A program made the translations under genes and the position numbers. Positions 44,077-52,566 of a stretch of DNA of 64,000 bases are shown piece by piece. The number at the start of each line of letters is the position of its first letter. Within the stretch, counting starts at the first letter, position 1. Under the pieces are notes generated by a model that was not told the DNA's origin, searched no databases, and saw nothing but the letters and a program-made list of their open reading frames with translations. The stretch is from NCBI RefSeq assembly GCF_017052655.1, contig NZ_JAFIDC010000001.1:806001-870000 (forward strand), written 5' to 3'. This DNA comes from Acholeplasma equirhinis (lineage in GTDB: Bacteria > Bacillota_I > Bacilli_A > Acholeplasmatales > Acholeplasmataceae).

Positions 44077-45480
44077 TTAGAATCTAAAGCCGCCTCTATT
44101 TTTACCTTTACCCTTCTTAACTTTAGGTTGGGCAATTGGCATGGCTGACGGATTTTTCGCCATTCTTTCCATTTGTTTTTCGTCCAAATTAGACATTTGT
44201 TTCATCATTTGTTTTTGTTGTTCTAGTGATTGACGGAGTCTGTTGACATCGGCAACTTGTACACCAGCACCTTTTGCAATACGTTCTCTTCTTCGAGAAG
44301 ACGTGTCAATTAGTTTTGGATTTTTGCGTTCTTCTTCAGTCATTGATTGAATAATGACATTGATTCTGTCAAATTGTTTATCATCAACTTGACTTAATGC
44401 ATCTTTCATTTTACCTAATCCTGGAATAAATCCGATGATTTTAGAGATTGAACCCATACGTTTAATCATCTTGAATTGTTTTTGTAAATCAAGATAATTA
44501 TATGAATCACTCATCATCTTTTCCATCATTGACTTAGCTTCATCTTCATCGATATTAGATGTCACTTCTTCAATTAAGGTCATCATGTCACCCATACCAA
44601 GGATACGAGATGCCATACGTTCAGGATGGAATTGTTCTAATTGATCTAACTTTTCACCGTTAGAAGCAAACTTAATTGGAATTTGTGAGATTTCTCTAAT
44701 CGAAAGTGCCGCACCACCACGTGTGTCACCATCCATTTTAGTTAAGATAACACCGGTTGCACCAACTTGATCATGGAATGATTTTGCAACGTTTGCTGCT
44801 TCTTGTCCCATCATCGCGTCAACTGTTAACAAGACTTCATTTGGGTTCGCTAACTTTTTAACATCGATTAACTCTTGCATCATGTCTTCATCAATAGTTA
44901 AACGACCAGCGGTATCGATAATGACAACATCATATTTGTTTGCTTTTGCGTATTCTAAGCCGTTTTTAACAATTTTACGGGCATCTTTAAGTCCTTCTTC
45001 ATATACATGAATACCTAAAGATTTACCTAGCGTAACTAATTGATCAATTGCCGCAGGACGATAAACGTCAGCTGCAATAAACATCACGTTTTTCTTTTCT
45101 TTCTTGCGAATCCATAAACCGAGTTTACCAATCGCAGTTGTTTTACCAGAACCTTGAAGACCTATTGTCATAATGGTTGTCATACCATTATTTGCATAGA
45201 TTAATCCTGCTGAGTCTTCACCCATGACACGTTTCAATTCATCATGTACGATTTTAACAACTTGTTGACCAGGATTTAAGCCTTGTAGTATTTTTTCTCC
45301 AAGTGCTTTTTCTTTTACATTCGCAGTAAATTGCTTAACAATTTTAAAGTTTACGTCAGCTTCTAAAAGAGAAAGTCTAACCTCTCTCATCATTTCTTCA
45401 ATATCATTTTCAGTTAAACGTCCGCGTCCAGTTACTCGGCGGACAAACATTTGTAAGCGATCAGATAATGAATTTGGCAT
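44077..45480 (-). CDS. ffh: Signal recognition particle protein Ffh (SRP54)
   Basis: Ffh binds SRP RNA and signal sequences of nascent membrane proteins and, with FtsY, delivers them to the translocon. The 467-residue protein has the N domain, the G domain (GLQGSGKTTAIGKL, DTAGRLTID, TKMDGDTRGGAALS) and the Met-rich M domain ending in a basic, Gly-rich tail (KVKKGKGKNRGGFRF). Its start overlaps the ylxM stop by one base in a ftsY-ylxM-ffh unit. Confidence 0.96.
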   Translation of the reverse strand: MPNSLSDRLQMFVRRVTGRGRLTENDIEEMMREVRLSLLEADVNFKIVKQFTANVKEKALGEKILQGLNPGQQVVKIVHDELKRVMGEDSAGLIYANNGMTTIMTIGLQGSGKTTAIGKLGLWIRKKEKKNVMFIAADVYRPAAIDQLVTLGKSLGIHVYEEGLKDARKIVKNGLEYAKANKYDVVIIDTAGRLTIDEDMMQELIDVKKLANPNEVLLTVDAMMGQEAANVAKSFHDQVGATGVILTKMDGDTRGGAALSIREISQIPIKFASNGEKLDQLEQFHPERMASRILGMGDMMTLIEEVTSNIDEDEAKSMMEKMMSDSYNYLDLQKQFKMIKRMGSISKIIGFIPGLGKMKDALSQVDDKQFDRINVIIQSMTEEERKNPKLIDTSSRRRERIAKGAGVQVADVNRLRQSLEQQKQMMKQMSNLDEKQMERMAKNPSAMPIAQPKVKKGKGKNRGGFRF

Positions 45481-45794
45481 TATTCATCCAACTTTCTTAA
45501 TTCTTCTAAATATTTTTTATCGTTTGTTTCATCAAACAAATCAAGTAATTCTTTTCTCTTCAAGGATAATTTTAATAATCCTAATTTCTCTTCGAAGTTT
45601 ATTAAATGCTGTTCTGCAATTTTTAATTGGTCATGGATTGCATTTCTTGAGACATGGTATGTTTCTGCAATCTCAAAAAGCGTCAAATCCATATGATAAT
45701 AGTCTACAAAATACTTTTGTTGTTTTTCAGTTAATAAACTACCATAATAACTAAATAATTGATTAAGATATTCGGTCTTCTCTAAATTTTCCAT
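45480..45794 (-). CDS. ylxM: YlxM family SRP-associated HTH protein
   Basis: YlxM is a small helix-turn-helix protein that modulates the SRP pathway and is almost always encoded beside ffh. The 104-residue protein contains LTEKQQKYFVDYYHMDLTLFEIAETYHVSRNAIHDQLK (residues 21-58), the sigma-region-4-like helix-turn-helix. It overlaps both ftsY and ffh by single bases (TAATG). Confidence 0.92.
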   Translation of the reverse strand: MENLEKTEYLNQLFSYYGSLLTEKQQKYFVDYYHMDLTLFEIAETYHVSRNAIHDQLKIAEQHLINFEEKLGLLKLSLKRKELLDLFDETNDKKYLEELRKLDE

Positions 45795-46750
45795 TAAAAG
45801 AATCCTTTAAATAAGTTATAAATATAGTTTTCAATATCAAATGGAACTAAATCATCAATCTTCTCACCAAGTCCAACATATTTAATTGGTAAGTTATATA
45901 GATGGCGAATTGCAAGTACAATACCACCTTTTGCAGTACCATCTAATTTCGTTAAAACAATCCCTGATAATTCAGTAACTTCATTAAAGATGTGTGCTTG
46001 ATTCATACCATTTTGTCCAGTTGTTGCATCAATCACTAAAAGTGTTTCTTGCGGACTATCTGGTAATGTTTTAGAAATAACACGTTTCATTTTTGCAAGT
46101 TCATTCATTAAGTTAACTTTGTTTTGAAGACGACCAGCAGTGTCGACAAGTACTAAATCATAGTTTTCTTTAACTGCAATTGTTAATGCATCAAAAATAA
46201 CACTTGACGGATCTGTACCTGCATCTTTAGCAAAAAATCCTACCCCTGCTCTGTTACTCCATTCACGAAGTTGTTCAATTGCACCTGCTCTAAAGGTGTC
46301 ACCTGCAACCATCATGACTTTTTTACCTTCAGATTTATATTGTTTTGCAAGTTTACCAATTGTTGTTGTTTTACCAACACCATTGACACCAACAAATAAA
46401 TAAACATTTGTTTTTCCATCATCAAAACGAAGTGTCGTATCAACAAATTCATCTTTTAAATAGATCTCAAATAATTTATCAACAATAATTTCTGAAAGTT
46501 GGTGTGGGTCTTCAATACCTTGTTTTTTAATTTCTTCTCTTAATGCATTTGTAAAGTATAATACTGTTTCAACACCAATATCAGCTGCAATTAAAAGGTC
46601 TTCTATTGAGTCAAATAGGTCTTCACTTATTGAGTCAGATTCATCAATTAATTTCTTTAAATTATCAAAAGAGGCTTTACTTTTATGTAAACCCATTTGA
46701 TACTTATCATTTTTTGGTTTCTTTTTAAATAAGTTGGCAAAAAATCCCAT
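45794..46750 (-). CDS. ftsY: Signal recognition particle receptor FtsY
   Basis: FtsY is the membrane-associated SRP receptor GTPase. The 318-residue protein has a very short basic N-terminus (MGFFANLFKKKPKN) instead of a long acidic A domain, then the N domain and G domain with GVNGVGKTTTIGKLA, DTAGRLQNK and TKLDGTAKGG. The amphipathic first residues could bind lipid directly. It is the first gene of ftsY-ylxM-ffh, with an extended -10 promoter at 46778-46786. Confidence 0.96.
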   Translation of the reverse strand: MGFFANLFKKKPKNDKYQMGLHKSKASFDNLKKLIDESDSISEDLFDSIEDLLIAADIGVETVLYFTNALREEIKKQGIEDPHQLSEIIVDKLFEIYLKDEFVDTTLRFDDGKTNVYLFVGVNGVGKTTTIGKLAKQYKSEGKKVMMVAGDTFRAGAIEQLREWSNRAGVGFFAKDAGTDPSSVIFDALTIAVKENYDLVLVDTAGRLQNKVNLMNELAKMKRVISKTLPDSPQETLLVIDATTGQNGMNQAHIFNEVTELSGIVLTKLDGTAKGGIVLAIRHLYNLPIKYVGLGEKIDDLVPFDIENYIYNLFKGFF

Positions 46751-46777
46751 GCATAATTCTCCTTTTTGCTTCTACTT

Positions 46778-46786
46778 ATTATAACA
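46778..46786 (-). promoter_or_regulatory. Extended -10 promoter of ftsY-ylxM-ffh
   Basis: TGTTATAAT on the minus strand (TATAAT at 46778-46783) lies 27 bases upstream of ftsY; AAGGAG is the ribosome binding site. The -35 position reads TTCGAA. Confidence 0.65.
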
Positions 46787-46815
46787 TAATAAAACGTATC
46801 TTCGAAGTTAAAAAG

Positions 46816-46847
46816 AAAAAGTTGGTTAGAAAATCTACCAACTTTTT
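46816..46847 (-). terminator. Terminator of tpx
   Basis: AAAAAGTTGGT and ACCAACTTTTT form a strong stem with a ten-base loop, with a T run on the minus strand, seven bases after the tpx stop. Confidence 0.88.
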
Positions 46848-46854
46848 ATCATCA

Positions 46855-47349
46855 TTATTTAACGTTTTTATCGATGAATTCAAAGAGATTATCGTAATTC
46901 GGATGTTGACTCATTTCATCTAAATATTCAACGTATATGACTTCTCTTTCTTTATTAAGTAAGAAGACTGCTCTTGCTAGTAATCTTAAGTCATCAATTA
47001 ATAAACCGTATTTCAATCCAAACTCAACTGTTCTATAGTCAGATAGTGTTGTCATCGCAAGTCCTTCTTGACCACACCATCTCTTTTGTGCAAATGGTAA
47101 GTCAACTGAAATTGTAACAACATCAATTAACGGATTAGATGTTAATTTTTCATTGATTGTTCTGGTTTGTAAACTACATACTGAAGTATCAAGTGATGGT
47201 ACTGAACTAATTAATACATATGGTTTTTTAAAATCAGATAATTGCATCCATTCTTGGGACTGTGTGATTGCTTTAAATTCTGGTGATTTGTCTCCTACTT
47301 TTAATGCTGTACCTAAAATTGTAATTGGTTTACCTTTCATTGTTTTCAT
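46855..47349 (-). CDS. tpx: Thiol peroxidase
   Basis: Tpx is a peroxiredoxin that reduces peroxides with thioredoxin. The peroxidatic Cys58 is in SLDTSVCSLQTR and the resolving Cys92 in KRWCGQEG. ATG 47349, with AGGAGGT six bases upstream, gives 164 residues; an ATG at 47367 overlaps that ribosome binding site and is rejected. It is a single-gene unit with its own promoter and terminator. Confidence 0.95.
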   Translation of the reverse strand: MKTMKGKPITILGTALKVGDKSPEFKAITQSQEWMQLSDFKKPYVLISSVPSLDTSVCSLQTRTINEKLTSNPLIDVVTISVDLPFAQKRWCGQEGLAMTTLSDYRTVEFGLKYGLLIDDLRLLARAVFLLNKEREVIYVEYLDEMSQHPNYDNLFEFIDKNVK

Positions 47350-47373
47350 AAAGGTTACCTCCTTCATAGTTTA

Positions 47374-47401
47374 ATTATAGATTTTATACCTTAAGAATCA
47401 A
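47374..47401 (-). promoter_or_regulatory. Promoter of tpx
   Basis: TTGATT (47396-47401), a 16-base spacer and TATAAT (47374-47379) on the minus strand lie 25 bases before the start codon. Confidence 0.75.
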
Positions 47402-47416
47402 TCAATTATGCATTCA

Positions 47417-48187
47417 TTAACCGTTCTTTAAATTAAGTTTTTTACTTATGTAAAACTTTGTTACAAAGAATGCTGCAATACCTAAACCAACTGTAAATAT
47501 AAAATTTATAACAATAATTGGCAGCACAGCATCAACCACTAATGTTTGATCGTTTGAAAAAATATTTGGATTAATTAAATATGCAATACCTAAATTAATC
47601 ATACTAAGTAATTGATTGATTGCATAATAAATCATAAAGAAAACAAATACATTTAACCATTCTTTTTGGTTAAAACTAAATTCATATGAGAGTGCTGCGT
47701 AAAATATCATCAGAGAAATCAAGGTAGAGCATAAAGCTACTAAAACACCATATACCATCATATTAAATGAACTTGGGTCTAAATCTTTCATCATCATTAA
47801 GTCATTCCAATTTAAGACACCAATTAAGAAAAACAACAATATTGCTAGTACTGCTGCAATTAAAACTGCAACAACACCAGCTAAATACTTAGCTAAGATA
47901 ATATGTGTTTTACTGATAGGAAGTGTATGTGTAAAATAACCTTCATCTTTTAATACACTTAAATAAAATCTTCTTAAGACTAAGAAAAATGCATAAAATA
48001 GTGAAACAAGAATACCAACGATACTTAAAATAAAGGTTGTATTATAAATAAAATCAATACCGATATTTGAAGCTTTAACCTCTTTAAAAATAAAGGTTAC
48101 AAGACTAAATAAAATTGACCCCGCTAAAATCCATTTTAATTGATCAAAGTAAAAGAAAAGGTCCCACTTAAATAGTTTTTTCATCAT
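47417..48187 (-). CDS. ABC transporter permease (second exporter)
   Basis: The 256-residue membrane subunit has six hydrophobic segments without a large external domain, as in simple ABC-2 permeases. The preferred start is ATG 48187, with AAGGAGG upstream, lying inside the end of the ATPase gene; the open frame reaches 48214 without a ribosome binding site. The substrate is unknown. It is distinct from the NatB-like permease at 33350. Confidence 0.83.
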   Translation of the reverse strand: MMKKLFKWDLFFYFDQLKWILAGSILFSLVTFIFKEVKASNIGIDFIYNTTFILSIVGILVSLFYAFFLVLRRFYLSVLKDEGYFTHTLPISKTHIILAKYLAGVVAVLIAAVLAILLFFLIGVLNWNDLMMMKDLDPSSFNMMVYGVLVALCSTLISLMIFYAALSYEFSFNQKEWLNVFVFFMIYYAINQLLSMINLGIAYLINPNIFSNDQTLVVDAVLPIIVINFIFTVGLGIAAFFVTKFYISKKLNLKNG

Positions 48188-48875
48188 ATTTAAAGACCTC
48201 CTTAAAGTATTCACCGAGTGTCATCTTGTACTTAGATCGTAACTTTTCACAATCATCATAGTCAATGACTTCACCTTTTCTTAAAAGGATTGCTTGATCT
48301 AAATTAGATTCAATGTCAGCAATTTGATGTGTTGAAAGGATAATTGTTGAACCTTCTTTACGATACTTCTTAATAATCTTCATAATGAAATCGCGACTTG
48401 CAGGATCCATACCATCAAGCGGTTCATCTAGAATATATAAATCAACTTTTCTTGCCATAACAAGTGCTAGATGGACTTTACCCTTTTGTCCTTTAGATAG
48501 ACTATGCAATTTTCTATTTATTGGAATTTCAAATAAATTTAAAATGTGTTTTGCTTCTTCAATTTGAAAATCTGGGAAGAAATCTTGAAACATTTTTAAA
48601 CTATCCGATACCTTTTGATTGTTATCTAAATAACTTCTTTCTGGTAAATAGGCTATATAGTTTTTTGTTTCTATTGATAAATTTTGATCATTAATTTTTA
48701 GAAATCCTGAAGTTGGTTGTATCAGATCATTGATGAGTTTGATGAAAGTTGTTTTACCACTTCCATTTGGCCCTAATAAACCAATGATTTTACCTTTAGG
48801 AATTTCAAGATTAACATTATTTAATACGATTGTATTACCGTACATTTTTGTTAATCCAATACTTTCTATTAGCAT
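48168..48875 (-). CDS. ABC transporter ATP-binding protein (second exporter)
   Basis: The 235-residue ATPase has Walker A GLLGPNGSGKTTF, signature LSKGQKGKVHLA, Walker B LYILDEPLDGMD, and H-loop LSTHQ. It is coupled to the permease gene. The start has an AUAGGGG ribosome binding site complementary to a C-rich motif of the small RNA encoded directly upstream. A -10 TATAAT lies between that RNA terminator and this gene. Confidence 0.9.
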   Translation of the reverse strand: MLIESIGLTKMYGNTIVLNNVNLEIPKGKIIGLLGPNGSGKTTFIKLINDLIQPTSGFLKINDQNLSIETKNYIAYLPERSYLDNNQKVSDSLKMFQDFFPDFQIEEAKHILNLFEIPINRKLHSLSKGQKGKVHLALVMARKVDLYILDEPLDGMDPASRDFIMKIIKKYRKEGSTIILSTHQIADIESNLDQAILLRKGEVIDYDDCEKLRSKYKMTLGEYFKEVFKYDEKTI

Positions 48876-48945
48876 TTAACATCACCCCTATAAATGTTTT
48901 CTTAATTTCATTATAACCTAATATCAAATGTTTTTCTGATTAGAT

Positions 48946-49048
48946 AAAAAAAATGGACCCCCTGACTAAAGGCCAGGAGGTCATAAAGGGGATTTGTGTA
49001 CCTGTAGTACACTAATAGGGGATAAGTAGCACCCATTTGATTGGATGC
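48946..49048 (-). ncRNA. Putative C-rich small RNA with own promoter and terminator
   Basis: From the predicted start near 49048 to the T run at 48946-48953, the transcript (about 103 bases) folds into three hairpins: GCAUCCA/UGGGUGC (7 bp), GUGUAC/GUACAC (6 bp), and the terminator GACCUCCUG/CAGGGGGUC followed by eight Us after a short CA. Two copies of AUCCCC (UUAUCCCCUAUU and AAAUCCCCUUUA) lie unpaired on either side of the middle hairpin. This layout is like RsaE/RoxS-type sRNAs that pair with Shine-Dalgarno sequences. There is no SRP-type GGAA loop and no open frame of note. A cis role for the ABC genes downstream is the alternative. Confidence 0.65.
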
Positions 49049-49054
49049 ACGGTT

Positions 49055-49083
49055 ATTATATACCCTGTCTATACTTGAGTAAA
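49055..49083 (-). promoter_or_regulatory. Promoter of the small RNA
   Basis: TTTACT (49078-49083), a 17-base spacer and TATAAT (49055-49060) on the minus strand lie between the topA stop and the RNA. Confidence 0.75.
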
Positions 49084-49147
49084 GTTTAATACATTACTAT
49101 GTAATTTTTTACAAATTTTTTTAGACTGTGTGTAATTTTTAACACGA

Positions 49148-50935
49148 TTATTCTGGAATTTGTTCAATGTGACGGCATTTTGGATAACCTGAGCAACCGT
49201 AGAATTGACCATATTTTGATTTTCTTAAGACAAGTTGTTTACCACATAGTGGACAAACCTTTTCAACAGTTTGTGCTTTGACTTTTTCCATCTTTTCATT
49301 TGCTTCATCAAGTAGTGGTATAAAGCTGTCATAAAATGCTTTTAAGAGTTTTCTACCATCAACTTTACCTTCTGCAATTTGGTCAAGTCTTGATTCCATA
49401 CGTGATGTGTATTCGACATCCATAATGTTTTTAAAGAATTTTTCAAGTTCTCTTGCAGTTAAACGACCTTGTTCTGTTGGTTTGAAACGACGTTCAACAA
49501 CTTCAACATAATCGCGTGACTTCAGTGTTTCAATAATCGATGCATATGTAGATGGTCGACCGATTCCTTGTGCCTCTAACTCTTTAATTAAAGATGCTTC
49601 ATTGTATCTTGTTGGAGGTTGTGTGAACTTTTGAATCGCTTCAACATTTAAAGCATCCAACGCTTCGCCTTCTTTCAACTTAGGTAACATCTTATCTTTT
49701 TGTTTATCTTGAGAAACTTTTAGATAACCATCAAAAACTAAGACCGCACCCTCAACTTCGTATAATGCACCACCTGCATTTAAAGTAATTGTTGTTTGTT
49801 CGAATGAAGCAGATGCCATTAAGGACGCCAATGCTCTTTCGTAAATCTTTTTATAGACTTTAAATTCATCTTTCGCAAGATAAGGTTCAATTGATTCCGG
49901 TGTTCTTCTAATATCAGTTGGACGAATCGCTTCATGTGCGTCTTGTGCAGAGTCATTTTTTCTTGTACGATAATGACCTAAATATTGTTTACCATATGTT
50001 TCTTCGATAAATTCATTGGTTGGTCTTACAAACTCTTGAGATAAACGATCTGAATCGGTTCTCATATAGGTAATTAAACCAGTGATTTCACCATTGATTT
50101 CTACACCTTCATAAAGCTTTTGAGCGATTTTCATCACTCTTGATGATGACATATAAAGGCTATTTACCGCTTCTTGTTGGAGTGTTGATGTAATAAATGG
50201 TGCTTTTGGATGACGCTTTGTCTCTTTAACTTCAACTTTTTGAACAGTAAATGGATTTTTAGATACTTTTAAGATTTCATCCGCTTGTTCTTTTGAGATT
50301 CTAGTATCTTTTGGAATTATATAATCTGCTTTAAAACCATCAAATTCAGCATGAATTGTGTAGTATTCTTCAGCAATGAAACTTTCGATTTCAGATTCTA
50401 AGTCACAAATCAATTTTAAAGCAACGCTTTGTACACGTCCAGCTGATTTAGATTTAATTTTATTTTGTAACAGTTTTGATAACTTAAATCCAATGATTCT
50501 ATCTAAGATTCTTCTTGATTCTTGTGAATTCACTAAATCGGTATTAATCGGTCTTGGATGATTCATTGCTTCTAAGATTGCTGGTTTTGTAATTTCTCTA
50601 AAGATGATACGATTACTTTTTGTTAAGTCTAATTTTAAGACTTGTGCAAGATGCCACGCAATTGCTTCCCCTTCACGGTCAGGGTCAGTTGCAAGGAAGA
50701 CTTCTGCATCTTTAGTTTTCTTTAATAGTTCTTTAACGAGTGCGTCTTTACCACGAATCGTCTTATAATTTGGTTCAAAGTTATTCTCAACATCGACACC
50801 AAGTCCATCTTTTCCACTAGTTGCTAGATCTCTAATATGCCCAACGGAAGATAGAACTGTTACTTGGTTTTTAAAATAACTTGCTATCGTCTTTGACTTG
50901 GCTGGCGATTCAACAATGATGACTTGTTTAGACAT
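49148..50935 (-). CDS. topA: DNA topoisomerase I
   Basis: TopA relaxes negative supercoils by single-strand passage. It has the TOPRIM domain (VIIVESPAKSKTIASYF, ATDPDREGEAIAWHL), the catalytic Tyr in GLITYMRTDSDRLS, and a single C-terminal four-Cys zinc finger (CPLCGKQLVLRKSKYGQFYGC then CRH). ATG 50935 with GGGAGG upstream gives 595 residues, shorter than the usual 690-plus because most C-terminal zinc fingers are absent. It has a consensus promoter and stands alone. Confidence 0.95.
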   Translation of the reverse strand: MSKQVIIVESPAKSKTIASYFKNQVTVLSSVGHIRDLATSGKDGLGVDVENNFEPNYKTIRGKDALVKELLKKTKDAEVFLATDPDREGEAIAWHLAQVLKLDLTKSNRIIFREITKPAILEAMNHPRPINTDLVNSQESRRILDRIIGFKLSKLLQNKIKSKSAGRVQSVALKLICDLESEIESFIAEEYYTIHAEFDGFKADYIIPKDTRISKEQADEILKVSKNPFTVQKVEVKETKRHPKAPFITSTLQQEAVNSLYMSSSRVMKIAQKLYEGVEINGEITGLITYMRTDSDRLSQEFVRPTNEFIEETYGKQYLGHYRTRKNDSAQDAHEAIRPTDIRRTPESIEPYLAKDEFKVYKKIYERALASLMASASFEQTTITLNAGGALYEVEGAVLVFDGYLKVSQDKQKDKMLPKLKEGEALDALNVEAIQKFTQPPTRYNEASLIKELEAQGIGRPSTYASIIETLKSRDYVEVVERRFKPTEQGRLTARELEKFFKNIMDVEYTSRMESRLDQIAEGKVDGRKLLKAFYDSFIPLLDEANEKMEKVKAQTVEKVCPLCGKQLVLRKSKYGQFYGCSGYPKCRHIEQIPE

Positions 50936-50976
50936 ACTAAAAACCTCCCTTGTTTTCTTTTGTTTATACCTCATAC

Positions 50977-51004
50977 ATTATAACCGCTATTGAATCAATG
51001 TCAA
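50977..51004 (-). promoter_or_regulatory. Consensus promoter of topA
   Basis: TTGACA (50999-51004), a 16-base spacer and TATAAT (50977-50982) on the minus strand. The supercoil-sensitive short spacer is compatible with topA homeostasis, but that is inference. Confidence 0.88.
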
Positions 51005-51084
51005 GCGATTAAAATCTCATATTTTTCCTTCTATATAAATGTATTATATAGAAAGATTTTTATCAAAATTTCACACAATTTTTA

Positions 51085-51109
51085 AAAATAAAAACCATGT
51101 TGCCATGGT
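51085..51109 (-). terminator. Terminator of the ftsK-rbgA-rnhB unit
   Basis: ACCATG/CATGGT with a four-base loop, followed on the minus strand by TTTTATTTTT, five bases after the rnhB stop. Confidence 0.85.
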
Positions 51110-51113
51110 CTTC

Positions 51114-51725
51114 TCATTCTTGTTTCCTTATATATATAGATACAGGATTAAATGTTGTTCTGTGAATAGGTGAAACACCATTCTTTTCAAGTGCTTCTAA
51201 GTGTTTTTTTGTACCATATCCTTGATTATTTTTAAAATCATAATGTGGATATATTTCATCATACTTTTTCATGATTTCATCACGTGTAACTTTCGCAATG
51301 ATCGATGCTGCTGCAATTGAGGTACTCTTTTGATCACCTTTCACAATAGCCTCATGTGGAAGGTCTGGCAGCTTCATAAAATCAGTGAGTATAAATTCTG
51401 GTTTTATTTTTAAATCTTTAATCGCTTTTAACATTGCAAGACGTGCTGCTTCTAAAATATTAATCTTGTCAATTTCTTTTTCAGAAACAATACCAACTCC
51501 GATAGCGAGTGCTTCTTTTTCAATTAAATCTTTTAAGGCTTCTCTTTTCTTTTTAGATAAAGCTTTTGAATCGAAAACCTCAGGATGATTAAAATCAGGT
51601 TTTAAAATAACTGCTGCAGCAACGACAGGTCCTGCAAGTGGTCCACGACCCGCTTCATCTACACCTGCGATTAATTTAATACCTTGTTGCCAATATTTTA
51701 CTTCAAAATCAAAGTTTGCTTTCAT
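51114..51725 (-). CDS. rnhB: Ribonuclease HII
   Basis: RNase HII removes ribonucleotides from DNA. The 203-residue protein holds the conserved carboxylates in AGVDEAGRGPLAGP (Asp-Glu) and ILTDFMKLP (Asp), plus KGDQKSTSIAAASIIAKVTRD. The start is ATG 51725 inside the end of rbgA. rbgA-rnhB is the standard Firmicute pair. Confidence 0.95.
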   Translation of the reverse strand: MKANFDFEVKYWQQGIKLIAGVDEAGRGPLAGPVVAAAVILKPDFNHPEVFDSKALSKKKREALKDLIEKEALAIGVGIVSEKEIDKINILEAARLAMLKAIKDLKIKPEFILTDFMKLPDLPHEAIVKGDQKSTSIAAASIIAKVTRDEIMKKYDEIYPHYDFKNNQGYGTKKHLEALEKNGVSPIHRTTFNPVSIYIRKQE

Positions 51726-52566
51726 CAAAAGACATTGCTCCTAATGCTTTACCTCTAATGTCGGTTAAAACAATTTGATAGATTCTATCATAATCAAGCT
51801 CTCCACCTTTAACATAAGCTTTTCTGAAATGTCCAATTTGATCTAGAATTTCATGGTCTGTTAAAGTTTCTGGATTTTTAATTTCATATCTTTCTGTTAG
51901 TCTTCTTGAATAATGATCTCTAATATAGTTTAGTGCATATAAAACAACTTTATCAATAGGTAAAGTGTCATCTTTAATTGCACCAGTTACAGATAATGAA
52001 TAACCGACTCGTTCTTCATCAAATTTAGGCCATAAGACCCCTGGTGTATCAAGCAGTTCAAATTCAGGATTAATCTTAATCCATTGTTGAGCTTTAGTCA
52101 CACCTGGTTTGTTACCTGTGACTGTAACTTTCTTTTGCACCATTTTATTGATTAAGGTAGATTTTCCGACGTTTGGAATACCTAAAATCATACCACGGAC
52201 GACTTTGAACTTCATGCCTTTTTTTAGTGCACGTTCAATTTTCTCTTTAAGAATTTCTTTTGAGACTGAATAAATTCTATCTACATTAAAACCTGTTTGA
52301 CTATTAATAGGTAATGTATAGAACCCCATATCTTCATAATACTTTTGCCATGCTGCTAAATTCTTACGGTCACAAAGGTCCATCTTATTAAAGAGTAAAA
52401 GCGTTGGTTTCTCACCAACGATTTTCAATATTTCTGGGTTCATACTTGAATATGGAATACGTGCATCAAGTAAAACATACACAATATCCATAAGACTTAT
52501 TCTTTCTTTGATTTCCCTCAAGGACTTAAACATATGTCCAGGAAACCATTGAATTTGTTTCATCAT
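51709..52566 (-). CDS. rbgA: Ribosome biogenesis GTPase RbgA
   Basis: RbgA (YlqF) is a circularly permuted GTPase for late 50S assembly. G4 (NKMDLCDR) precedes G1 (GIPNVGKSTLINK) and G3 (DTPG), the permuted order, and the N-terminus QWFPGHMFKSLREI is typical. The 285-residue length is normal. It overlaps ftsK by four bases and rnhB by 17. Confidence 0.94.
   Translation of the reverse strand: MMKQIQWFPGHMFKSLREIKERISLMDIVYVLLDARIPYSSMNPEILKIVGEKPTLLLFNKMDLCDRKNLAAWQKYYEDMGFYTLPINSQTGFNVDRIYSVSKEILKEKIERALKKGMKFKVVRGMILGIPNVGKSTLINKMVQKKVTVTGNKPGVTKAQQWIKINPEFELLDTPGVLWPKFDEERVGYSLSVTGAIKDDTLPIDKVVLYALNYIRDHYSRRLTERYEIKNPETLTDHEILDQIGHFRKAYVKGGELDYDRIYQIVLTDIRGKALGAMSFDESKL

Noticed and set aside
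47349-47367. ATG at 47367 as start of tpx
   Set aside because: It lies on top of the AGGAGGT ribosome binding site of the ATG at 47349.
48946-49048. Small RNA considered as SRP (4.5S) RNA because ffh and ftsY are near
   Set aside because: No GGAA tetraloop or the conserved symmetric and asymmetric internal loops of SRP domain IV are present, and the fold is three separate hairpins rather than one long one.
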